A stretch of 11,498 nucleotides of DNA from an uncultured Sphingobacteriaceae bacterium (lineage in GTDB: Bacteria > Bacteroidota > Bacteroidia > Sphingobacteriales > Sphingobacteriaceae): NCBI GenBank assembly GCA_937875035.1, contig CALNCF010000268.1, positions 1-11,498 of the forward strand. The letters are read 5' to 3'. Within the stretch, counting starts at the first letter, position 1, and every line of letters begins with the position of its first letter. Shown piece by piece: positions 5,126-11,498 of this stretch. The notes beneath the pieces are model-generated. The model ran no database searches and was not told where the DNA came from. It saw nothing but the letters and a program-made list of their open reading frames with translations. Made by a program: the position numbers and the translations under genes.

Positions 5126-7603
5126 ATGACACGATTAGGATTTAAAGTATTGATCATCCTGTTAGGCAGCGCATTTACAGCAGCGGCCCAGCAGAAACAA
5201 CTGAATGCAGCAGAGATCCAGCTGGCCCTTGGCAAGCTGAATACTACAGGCTCTGTATTATATATCGCAGCACACCCCGATGATGAGAATACCCGTCTTT
5301 TAACATACCTCGCCAACGAGCGTAAGCTGCGGACCGGGTACCTCTCCATGACACGCGGAGACGGCGGACAAAACCTGATCGGCACCGAACAGGGTGAGCT
5401 GCTGGGACTGATCCGCACGCAGGAATTGCTCGCCGCACGGAGAACCGATGGCGCCGAACAGTTCTTTACCCGCGCCAACGACTTTGGCTTTTCGAAGAAC
5501 CCTGAAGAAACCTTCCGTATCTGGAACAAAGAAGAAATATTATCGGATGTCGTGTGGGTGATCCGTAACTTTCAGCCCGACCTGATCATTACGCGCTTTC
5601 CTACAGATGGCAGCGGCGGGCACGGTCATCATACCGCGTCCGCGATCCTGGCGGAAGAAGCGTTCGATGCAGCCGCGGATCCGAACCGCTTTCCGGAGCA
5701 GTTAAAATATGTAAAGCCATGGAAGACCAAACGCATGGTATGGAACGGGTTCAATTTTCAGGGTTTGGCGCAAAGCGACGGGAAGGATTTTGTGAAGATG
5801 GATGTAGGAGCCTATAACGTGCTGCTCGGGAAGAATTACGGAGAGATCGCTTCCGAAAGCCGGAGCATGCACAAAAGCCAGGGCTTCGGTGTACCCATGC
5901 AGCGCGGCAGCATGAACGAGAGCTTCCGGTATGTAAAGGGGGATTCGCTGAAGCAATCCATTTTTGAAGGCATGAATTTCAACTGGTCGAAAGTACCAGG
6001 CGGAAAAAAGGCAGAGGCATTGATACTGAAAGCGCAGAAAGCCTATACGCCCGCTAACCCATCAGCCATTATCCCGATCCTTATACAGGTATATGATGCC
6101 TGCGATCAGCTTGCCGACCCCTATTGGAAGGAGCAAAAGAAGAAGGAAACCATGCAGCTCATCAATGCCTGCGCCGGGCTTTGGTTTGAAGTCACAGCCA
6201 GCGACTTCAGCACCGTACCGGGGCCGCCTGTGAAGCTGACCGTATCGGCGATCAATCGTTCGGGCGCTGCGGTGCAACTGCAAAGCGTAAAGCTCCTGAA
6301 CAGCTTCGACACTACCTTCAAAGCTACGCTGGCCACCAATACACTGTTCAGCTATACCAGAGATATCCAGGTTCCCATGGAAACGCCTGTATCCAACCCA
6401 TACTGGCTAAACGCGCCGCACAGCCTGGGCTTGTTCACCGTTAACGATCAAGCGTTGATCGGCAAGCCGGAGAGCGAACCTAACCTGGTTGCAGCATGGA
6501 CCTTCAGCATCGCAGGGAAGACCTTCAGCATGAACACCCTTGTCAGATACAAATGGACCGACCCGGTAAAGGGTGAGCTGTACAGGGCCGTGGAAGTGCT
6601 CCCACAGGTAACCATCAATATGCATGAACGGGTGCTGGTGTTTACCGATATGCAGCCGCGTAAATTAAAGGTCACGGTGAAGGCTTTCGCTGATCAGTCG
6701 AAAGGTGTGCTGCGCATCGCACAGGTACCCTCTCTGAAGATCAGCCCGGCAGAGCAAAATTTCAGCCTCGACAAAAAAGGCGATGAGGCCATTTATGAAT
6801 TCACCATCAGTCCCGCAGGGAATACGACAGAAACAGCGACCCTGCGTGTTACAGCCGACATCCATACGAACACTTACACGCAAAGCCTTACACGCATTGA
6901 ATACGATCACATCCCTGTTCAGACCTGGCTCCGGGAAGCCAGCGTGAAGGTGGAAACCATCAACCTGAAAAAGAAAGGAAAGAAGATCGGTTATATTGCA
7001 GGCGCGGGCGATGAGGTGCCGGAAGCCATTAAGCAAATGGGCTATGAAGTGGTTATGCTGAGCGATGAGAAGATCAGCAACGACACGCTTTCGAATTACG
7101 ATGCCATCATTACCGGCGTGCGTACCTATAACATCAACGAGCGCATGAAGTTCCATTACCCGAAGCTGATGCAGTATGTGCAGAACGGTGGTAATCTCAT
7201 TGTTCAATACAATACCAACAATTTCATCAGCAGTGTAAAAGCCGAAATCGGTCCCTACCCTTTTAAAGTGACCCGCGACCGGGTAACAGACGAAACGGCG
7301 GAAATGCGGATCGTAAACCCGGAGCACCCGGTATTGAACACACCGAATAAAATTACCGCGGCCGATTTCGATGGGTGGGTACAGGAACGGGGGTTGTATT
7401 TTGTTTCTGATATTGATCCAAAATACCAGACCATTTTTTCCTGCAATGATCCCGGCGAAAAAGCCAACGAGGGAAGCATGATCATCACCCGGTATGGCAA
7501 GGGCTATTTTGTATACACGGGGATCGCGTTCTTCCGCGAGCTGCCCGCGGGTGTACCCGGAGCCTACCGCCTGTTTGCCAACATGATCAGTTTAGGAAAA
7601 TAA
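5126..7603 (+). CDS. Exported PIG-L family N-deacetylase with Ig-like and amidotransferase-like domains
   Basis: An 825-aa protein. A signal peptide (cut near residues 21-22, TAAAQ) precedes a PIG-L/LmbE domain (about 40-260) with the metal motif AHPDDE (H50, D52, D53, E54) and the second motif GGHGHHTAS (H166, H168, H169). These are the zinc-site and catalytic signatures of enzymes that remove N-acyl groups from amino sugars and related conjugates. Residues of about 360-610 read as beta-rich, immunoglobulin-like modules. Residues of about 617-825 resemble a ThuA/class I glutamine-amidotransferase-like fold (KIGYIAGAGDEV, YDAIITGVRTYN, NGGNLIVQY). I see no nucleophile Cys in the expected turn, so that domain is probably not catalytic. 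The multidomain length is usual in Bacteroidota, whereas classic PIG-L enzymes have about 230 aa. The ATG at 5126 directly starts the signal peptide. The microprotein and symporter follow at once. The substrate is unknown. Confidence 0.9.
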   Translation: MTRLGFKVLIILLGSAFTAAAQQKQLNAAEIQLALGKLNTTGSVLYIAAHPDDENTRLLTYLANERKLRTGYLSMTRGDGGQNLIGTEQGELLGLIRTQELLAARRTDGAEQFFTRANDFGFSKNPEETFRIWNKEEILSDVVWVIRNFQPDLIITRFPTDGSGGHGHHTASAILAEEAFDAAADPNRFPEQLKYVKPWKTKRMVWNGFNFQGLAQSDGKDFVKMDVGAYNVLLGKNYGEIASESRSMHKSQGFGVPMQRGSMNESFRYVKGDSLKQSIFEGMNFNWSKVPGGKKAEALILKAQKAYTPANPSAIIPILIQVYDACDQLADPYWKEQKKKETMQLINACAGLWFEVTASDFSTVPGPPVKLTVSAINRSGAAVQLQSVKLLNSFDTTFKATLATNTLFSYTRDIQVPMETPVSNPYWLNAPHSLGLFTVNDQALIGKPESEPNLVAAWTFSIAGKTFSMNTLVRYKWTDPVKGELYRAVEVLPQVTINMHERVLVFTDMQPRKLKVTVKAFADQSKGVLRIAQVPSLKISPAEQNFSLDKKGDEAIYEFTISPAGNTTETATLRVTADIHTNTYTQSLTRIEYDHIPVQTWLREASVKVETINLKKKGKKIGYIAGAGDEVPEAIKQMGYEVVMLSDEKISNDTLSNYDAIITGVRTYNINERMKFHYPKLMQYVQNGGNLIVQYNTNNFISSVKAEIGPYPFKVTRDRVTDETAEMRIVNPEHPVLNTPNKITAADFDGWVQERGLYFVSDIDPKYQTIFSCNDPGEKANEGSMIITRYGKGYFVYTGIAFFRELPAGVPGAYRLFANMISLGK

Positions 7604-7605
7604 GC

Positions 7606-7728
7606 ATGAGCATCACCGAAGAAAAAACACCCGTATTTAAAAGCTGGAGCCGATGGTATCTGCTGGTGCTGGCTGCGCTCGTACTTTCGATCGTGGGCTT
7701 CTATTTATTTACCCTGTACTTTAGTTAG
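7606..7728 (+). CDS. 40-aa single-span membrane microprotein
   Basis: This short gene starts with ATG two bases after the deacetylase stop and ends with TAG at 7726-7728. The protein begins MSITEEKTPVFKSWSRWY and continues as one hydrophobic helix (about residues 18-39, LLVLAALVLSIVGFYLFTLYF), ending in Ser. The charged N-terminus with K12 and R16 just before the helix predicts an N-in orientation. Its position between the deacetylase and the symporter, with almost no gap, favours a real translated gene. I recall similar tiny proteins of the type SWxxWYxLVL next to symporters in Bacteroidota, but could not check this. It may be a small subunit or stabiliser of the symporter, as in two-component symporters with a DUF4212-type small subunit. 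That role is inference. Confidence 0.72.
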   Translation: MSITEEKTPVFKSWSRWYLLVLAALVLSIVGFYLFTLYFS

Positions 7729-7736
7729 ACCTATAT

Positions 7737-7763
7737 GCGCCCTGCTCCTTACAGAGCAGGCGC
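7737..7763 (+). promoter_or_regulatory. Hairpin just upstream of the symporter start
   Basis: CCTGCTC (7741-7747) pairs with GAGCAGG (7754-7760) around a 6-base loop. GCG (7737-7739) with CGC (7761-7763) extends the stem across a bulged C7740. No T-run follows, so it is not a terminator. It ends 12 bases before the ATG at 7776 and could influence translation or transcript processing between the microprotein and the symporter. Confidence 0.5.
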
Positions 7764-7775
7764 CAGATATTGCCT

Positions 7776-9473
7776 ATGAGTTATATTGACTGGATCGTAC
7801 TCATCTCAACCCTTTTACTCATTGTACTGTACGGCATTTACAAAAGCCGCGGGAGCCGGAACATCGATGGCTTCCTGCTCGCCAACCAGTCTTTGCCCTG
7901 GTATCATGTCGGGCTCTCGGTTATGGCGACACAGGCCAGCGCGATCACCTTTCTTTCGGCGCCCGGGCAAGCCTATACCGATGGCATGCGCTTCGTACAG
8001 TTCTACTTCGGTCTGCCTGTCGCAATGGTGGTTCTGTGCATCACCTTTGTGCCTATATTCCACCGGCTGAAAGTATACACGGCTTATGAATTCCTCGAGA
8101 ACCGCTTCGACCTGAAGACCCGCGCACTTACCGCTTTTCTGTTTCTCCTGCAACGCGGACTCTCCACGGGGATCACCATTTACGCACCTTCCATTATCCT
8201 TTCCACCATCCTCGGGCTCGACATCCGCGCGACCACGTTATTTATCGGTTTCCTTGTGATCATATACACGGTATACGGGGGAACGAAAGCAGTATCCTAT
8301 ACGCACATGCTGCAGATGGGTATCATCTTTATGGGGATGTTCGTTGCAGGATATATGGTGGTACATCTACTGCCTGAGCAGGTTACATTCGTAGACGCTT
8401 TGAAGCTGGCCGGAAAATCCGGGCGGCTGAACGTGGTCGACTGGAACTTCGATCTCAGTAACCGTTACAATGTATGGTCGGGGCTGATCGGGGGCTTCTT
8501 CCTGGCACTGTCGTACTTCGGTACAGACCAGTCGCAGGTAGGGCGTTATCTTTCCGCGAAGTCTGTCAGCGAAAGCCGGCTGGGACTGATCATGAACGGG
8601 CTGGTGAAGATCCCGATGCAGTTCCTCATCTTGCTGGTGGGCGCGCTGGTATTCGTATTCTACCTTTTTCATTCGGCGCCCTTACAGTTCAACCCGAACG
8701 AACGGAACAAGATCCTGCAAAGTGAGCATGCCGCGGAATACCTCTTGCTGGAAAAAAATTACAACGAGCTTTCCATAGAAAAAGGCAGGCAGGCTGAGCA
8801 CCTGGTAAGCGCCATGCATACCGGGACCGAGCAACAGGTAGAAATACACCGGCAGGCATTGAACGATGCGCAGCATAAAGCCGACAACATACGCAAGGCT
8901 TCCAAAGAGCTGATGATGAAGAGCGATGCCTCCTCTGATACCGACGACAGTAATTACGTGTTCCTTACCTTCGTTACCAGCTACCTGCCCAAAGGCCTGA
9001 TCGGCTTACTGATCGCGATCATCTTCCTGGCATCCATGGGTTCCACGGCATCGGGACTGAATTCGCTTGCATCCACTACAGTGGTCGACATCTATAAAAG
9101 GCTGATCTATAAGAATGGCAGCGATCATCATTATTTATCCGCTTCGCGCTGGTCGACGATCGGCTGGGGTGTCTTCTGTATGATCGTGGCGCTGTTCGCG
9201 AACCGCCTGGGCAACCTGATCGAAGCAGTTAACATATTGGGTTCGCTGTTTTACGGGACCATCCTGGGCATCTTCCTCGTCGCGTTTTATTTTAAGCAGA
9301 TCAAGGGGCAGGTGGTATTCTTCGCCGCGCTGATCGCCGAAGCGCTCGTGATCATGTCGTACATCTTCGACCTGACGGCGTTCCTCTGGCTCAATGTTAT
9401 CGGCTGCGCGCTGGTCATCATGATCTCGTTCATGCTGAAGCCGTTCATCAAGCCAAGGCCTGACCAGGGATAA
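7776..9473 (+). CDS. Sodium:solute symporter (SSS/SLC5 family)
   Basis: A 565-aa inner membrane protein with about 13-14 hydrophobic segments, a sodium-coupled carrier of the LeuT-fold SSS family. Recognisable features are TM1 (residues 5-22), the early motif FLLANQSLPWYHVGLSVMAT (33-52), TAYEFLENRF (102-111), and the late helix with STASGLNSLAS (423-433) followed by VVDIYKR. The serine/threonine-rich stretch of that helix normally helps bind sodium. Residues of about 306-393 form a hydrophilic, probably coiled-coil insert between membrane helices; I recall such inserts in Bacteroidota symporters. The ATG at 7776 was chosen over a TTG two codons earlier. It stands 47 bases after the microprotein stop and is likely in one transcript with the deacetylase. 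The substrate cannot be told from sequence; a sugar, sugar derivative or other organic solute is likely. Confidence 0.93.
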   Translation: MSYIDWIVLISTLLLIVLYGIYKSRGSRNIDGFLLANQSLPWYHVGLSVMATQASAITFLSAPGQAYTDGMRFVQFYFGLPVAMVVLCITFVPIFHRLKVYTAYEFLENRFDLKTRALTAFLFLLQRGLSTGITIYAPSIILSTILGLDIRATTLFIGFLVIIYTVYGGTKAVSYTHMLQMGIIFMGMFVAGYMVVHLLPEQVTFVDALKLAGKSGRLNVVDWNFDLSNRYNVWSGLIGGFFLALSYFGTDQSQVGRYLSAKSVSESRLGLIMNGLVKIPMQFLILLVGALVFVFYLFHSAPLQFNPNERNKILQSEHAAEYLLLEKNYNELSIEKGRQAEHLVSAMHTGTEQQVEIHRQALNDAQHKADNIRKASKELMMKSDASSDTDDSNYVFLTFVTSYLPKGLIGLLIAIIFLASMGSTASGLNSLASTTVVDIYKRLIYKNGSDHHYLSASRWSTIGWGVFCMIVALFANRLGNLIEAVNILGSLFYGTILGIFLVAFYFKQIKGQVVFFAALIAEALVIMSYIFDLTAFLWLNVIGCALVIMISFMLKPFIKPRPDQG

Positions 9474-9501
9474 GACATCAGCTGTAAGGAGCAGGCATAA
9501 A

Positions 9502-9535
9502 AAAAGCATCCACCGCTTTGGCGGTGGATGCTTTT
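9502..9535. terminator. Bidirectional terminator between convergent genes
   Basis: AAAAGCATCCACCGC (9502-9516) pairs perfectly over 15 bases with GCGGTGGATGCTTTT (9521-9535) around a 4-base loop. On the - strand the stem is followed by a run of T's (complement of the A-run at 9499-9505); on the + strand the T's belong to the stem. It ends both the symporter operon and the DUF2911 gene. Confidence 0.93.
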
Positions 9536-9557
9536 CAATGATAAACCTCTTAAAAAA

Positions 9558-10400
9558 TTATTTCTTCTTAGGAGCCTTTGCCGGCGCGGCAGCAGGCTGT
9601 GTTATTTCAGCGATCAGCTTGTCGTTCAGTGCCACGTAATCATCGTTACCGGCTTTCTTAGCTGATTCTTTGGAAGCGTTTGCCGCAGCAACGGCGCCGT
9701 TCACATCATTCATCTTTTTCAGGATCTTCGCTTTCAGGTGCATCATCCAAAACGCGTCTTTGTTCATTTCAGTAGCTTTGTTCACCCATGATAAAGCCTG
9801 GTTCATATCCTTACCGCTTTCATAGTAGTAAGAAGCTGCCGCGAAATAAGTATTCGCTTCCGGCTTAGGGTTCAGGGTCTTGTCGATAGAAGCCATGATC
9901 TTGGCATCGATGTCTGTTTCTACCTTAAAGCTTACTTTTGTTTTTTCCCAGGAGATATTCATCACCAGGCTGTTCGCCTGTACATCCGAAGCATCGATCG
10001 TAAACGACTCTACCAGGTATGGAAGCGCCTGAGGCTTTACTTTAAAACGCAGCGCGTCATTTTCCGCTTTATAATCGGCAGTACCTGATTTAAGATCTTT
10101 GTTGATGATCACGGTCCACTCTGCTTTACCAGGGATCGTGAAAAGTGAATAATCGCCGGCAGCTAAAGTCTGTCCATCGATCTTTACATCATCTGTAAAA
10201 GAGATTTTGGTCGAAGCGTTCGCGCCGGTTCTCCATAATTTATCAAAAGGAACCAGGTCACCATAGACCACGGTCACTTCACCTAATCCGAACGTTTGTT
10301 TAACAGTCGCTGCCGGGCTCGGCTGCGGAGTTTTCACCTGTGCCTGCGATACACCCGCAAAGGCAACACATGCAAGAATAAGAGTTGTAATTTTTTTCAT
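9558..10400 (-). CDS. DUF2911 domain periplasmic protein with C-terminal helical repeats
   Basis: A 280-aa protein with a signal peptide (MKKITTLILACVAFAGVSQA, cut after A20). The DUF2911 domain (about 26-165) shows the family landmarks QPSPAATVKQTFGLGEVTV, GDLVPFDKLWRTGAN (47-61), AAGDYSLFTIPGKAEWTVI, YKAENDALRFKVKP and a closing SWEKTKVSFKVETD. Residues of about 180-265 are helical and TPR-like (YFAAASYYYESGKDMNQAL, then MMHLKAKILKKMNDVNGAV), and the chain ends in an Ala/Pro/Lys tail. The family is common in Bacteroidota and its function is not known. This copy goes straight from VTVVY to GDLVPF: the roughly 11-12 residues of the type SRPSVKGRKIFG that normally join these two motifs are missing. 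A -7-like AAATTTTG lies about 34 bases upstream on the - strand (10441-10434), without a good -33 box. A strong terminator follows the gene. Confidence 0.92.
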   Translation of the reverse strand: MKKITTLILACVAFAGVSQAQVKTPQPSPAATVKQTFGLGEVTVVYGDLVPFDKLWRTGANASTKISFTDDVKIDGQTLAAGDYSLFTIPGKAEWTVIINKDLKSGTADYKAENDALRFKVKPQALPYLVESFTIDASDVQANSLVMNISWEKTKVSFKVETDIDAKIMASIDKTLNPKPEANTYFAAASYYYESGKDMNQALSWVNKATEMNKDAFWMMHLKAKILKKMNDVNGAVAAANASKESAKKAGNDDYVALNDKLIAEITQPAAAPAKAPKKK

Positions 10401-10551
10401 AATGGATTGTGATTGGTTTTAATTTATGGTTAACAAAATTTCTTCCGGAAAGTTTTCAGCCCGGAACCGAAAATACGGATTATAAAATTTACAGGAATGA
10501 TCTGGAAGAAGCAGCCATATCAGCCTTTTTCCGCACGAGGCAAAAAGAATA

Positions 10552-11304
10552 TTACGAACGGAAGATAAACTGCCTGATCTTGCGCAGGGGCTTCATGTAC
10601 AGGGTAAAGAACCAGGGTTTCAGCCCGTTCAGCTCCCAGGCCCGGCGGTCTTCGCGGTTGCCCAGCACACGGTTTTGCACCGAGGCATTGCTTACCCCAC
10701 CCAGGCGCATCCTGATCAATACCTTTGGAAGGTAAGCCACACGGATCCTGTTCTTATGGATCAGGCGCAGCATCATTTCGTAATCCGCGGAGATGCGGAA
10801 GCTCGTATTGAAAAGACCATACTGTTCGTAGCAGGCTCTTTTTACAAAGAAGGTCGGATGCGGAGGCATCCATCCCCAGCGGAAGCTTCCGTCTTTATAA
10901 GCGCCCGATTTCCAGTAGCGTTTTACACAGGTAGTATCCTTTTCATCCACATAGACCAGGTCGCCGTACACCGCATCTGCCTGCTGTTCGCGGATGGTCC
11001 GCACCACATCCGAGATCACCCCAGGGTAAGCGTATAGATCATCAGCATTGAGAATGCCCACCAGCTCGCCGGTAGCCCGCAGGATCCCTTTGTTCATCGC
11101 ATCGTAGATCCCCGCGTCTTTCTCAGATACGAATACTGAGATCCGTTCGCCATACGAGCGTACGATCTCCGCGGTACGATCGCTGGAATTCCCGTCGATA
11201 ATAATGTACTCGATATCCGGGTAATCCTGCGAGAGCACCGAATCGATGCAGGCCGCAATGGTTTGCTCTGCCTGGTAACAAACGGTAATGAGCGATACTT
11301 TCAT
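10552..11304 (-). CDS. Family 2 glycosyltransferase (WcaE-like)
   Basis: A 250-aa GT-A fold glycosyltransferase. It opens with MKVSLITVCYQAEQTI (first strand and nucleotide-binding loop), followed by DSVLSQDYPDIEYIIIDGNSSD (21-42) with D37. Next come EKDAGIYDAMNKG (61-73) and the metal/nucleotide motif LNADDLY (85-91, D88-D89). A region with WGWMPPHPTFFVKR and DYEMMLRL contains the likely acceptor site and base. This order resembles WcaE-type enzymes that add sugars to colanic acid and other surface polysaccharides. It has no membrane segment and acts in the cytoplasm or at the inner membrane face. Its ATG shares one base with the TGA of the upstream carbamoyltransferase, so the two are coupled. 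A longer in-frame start at 11367 would overlap that gene by 64 bases and was not used. No clear terminator follows. The sugar and acceptor are unknown. Confidence 0.92.
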   Translation of the reverse strand: MKVSLITVCYQAEQTIAACIDSVLSQDYPDIEYIIIDGNSSDRTAEIVRSYGERISVFVSEKDAGIYDAMNKGILRATGELVGILNADDLYAYPGVISDVVRTIREQQADAVYGDLVYVDEKDTTCVKRYWKSGAYKDGSFRWGWMPPHPTFFVKRACYEQYGLFNTSFRISADYEMMLRLIHKNRIRVAYLPKVLIRMRLGGVSNASVQNRVLGNREDRRAWELNGLKPWFFTLYMKPLRKIRQFIFRS

Positions 11305-11498
11305 CAGGAGCGACGTACTACACAATTGCCGAGCACCAGCATGTCCATCTGCGTACGCAGGTAACAATCCAGCGCCTCTTTCGGCGTGTTCACGATCGGT
11401 TCGTTCTCATTGAAGGAGGTATTCAGCAAGATAGGGACACCTGTCTTCTGGTAGAAGGCATGAATCAGCGCATGATATCTCGGCTCTACGGCCGCATC
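11304..11498 (-). CDS. C-terminal end of a NodU/CmcH-type carbamoyltransferase (partial)
   Basis: The last 64 codons and the stop are inside the window; the gene continues beyond the right edge. The residues include RYHALIHAFYQKTGVPILL, NTSFNENEPIVNTPKEAL and LRTQMDMLVLGNCVV, a close match to the C-terminal domain of carbamoyltransferases of the NodU/CmcH family. The RYH...TG.P.LLNTSFN stretch, the EPIV.TP..A turn and the MD.LVLG ending are all present. These enzymes move a carbamoyl group from carbamoyl phosphate to a hydroxyl of a sugar or natural product. The TGA overlaps the glycosyltransferase ATG by one base, so both are co-transcribed. The acceptor is probably a sugar of a surface glycan or glycoconjugate, which is inferred from the neighbour. 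Confidence 0.9.
   Translation of the reverse strand, partial: DAAVEPRYHALIHAFYQKTGVPILLNTSFNENEPIVNTPKEALDCYLRTQMDMLVLGNCVVRRS

Noticed and set aside
6665..7327. 220-aa open frame on the - strand within the PIG-L gene
   Set aside because: It is antisense to a clearly conserved coding region, and its translation shows no recognisable domain or signal. It looks like a codon-composition shadow.
7770..7775. TTG start two codons before the symporter ATG
   Set aside because: The ATG at 7776 is a better start and gives a normal N-terminus for the family. The difference is only two residues.
10525..10547. Possible terminator after the glycosyltransferase on the - strand
   Set aside because: CTTTTT pairs with AAAAAG, but only two further G-C pairs form, across a bulge, and no T-run follows. 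It is too weak to call.
10409..11037. Two + strand open frames (108 and 120 aa) over the glycosyltransferase
   Set aside because: Both are mostly antisense to the well-supported GT2 gene and have no recognisable family features.
11305..11367. Longer in-frame start for the glycosyltransferase
   Set aside because: It would overlap the carbamoyltransferase coding region by 64 bases. MKVSLITVCY is the usual N-terminus of GT2 enzymes.

Overview
The window looks like ordinary chromosomal DNA of a Bacteroidota bacterium, probably close to Chitinophagaceae. The reasons are a base composition near 50% GC, many short signal peptides ending in AQ, a promoter of the TTTG...TAnnTTTG type (138-168), a DUF2911 protein, a secreted multidomain PIG-L protein, and a sodium:solute symporter with the hydrophilic insert I associate with this phylum. 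The assignment rests on these traits and not on a marker gene.

Left part, + strand (1-4860). The window opens with the last 25 codons of a probable TolC-type outer membrane protein and its terminator. An orphan NarL/FixJ response regulator (191-838) follows, with its own promoter partly embedded in that terminator's T-tract. A lipoprotein of unknown function starting at TTG (855-1628) comes 16 bases later, then a terminator. A gene-free stretch (1629-2007) holds a strong candidate for a small RNA of about 74 nt: a promoter-like sequence, an 11-bp hairpin, a single-stranded linker and a GAAA-loop terminator. Next come three secreted proteins of unknown function: a 533-aa, possibly propeller-like protein, then, just past a terminator, a 148-aa and a 247-aa protein whose genes overlap by one base.

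Middle, + strand (4860-9540). A structured element with a 12-bp closing stem and competing pairings separates the secreted proteins from an apparent operon: an exported PIG-L deacetylase with Ig-like and glutamine-amidotransferase-like domains (5126-7603), a 40-aa single-span membrane protein (7606-7728), and a sodium:solute symporter (7776-9473). A plausible reading is that the exported deacetylase acts on an acylated sugar or similar compound and the symporter imports the product, with the microprotein as a possible small subunit. The substrate cannot be read from the sequence. A strong bidirectional terminator ends this block.

Right part, - strand (9540-11498). A periplasmic DUF2911 protein with a C-terminal helical (TPR-like) extension lacks a segment that is normally conserved. 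Upstream of it, a family 2 glycosyltransferase overlaps by one base the end of a NodU/CmcH-type carbamoyltransferase that runs off the right edge. This pair suggests that a surface-glycan or carbamoylated-glycoside cluster continues beyond the window.

No tRNA, rRNA, CRISPR array, insertion sequence or phage gene was seen.
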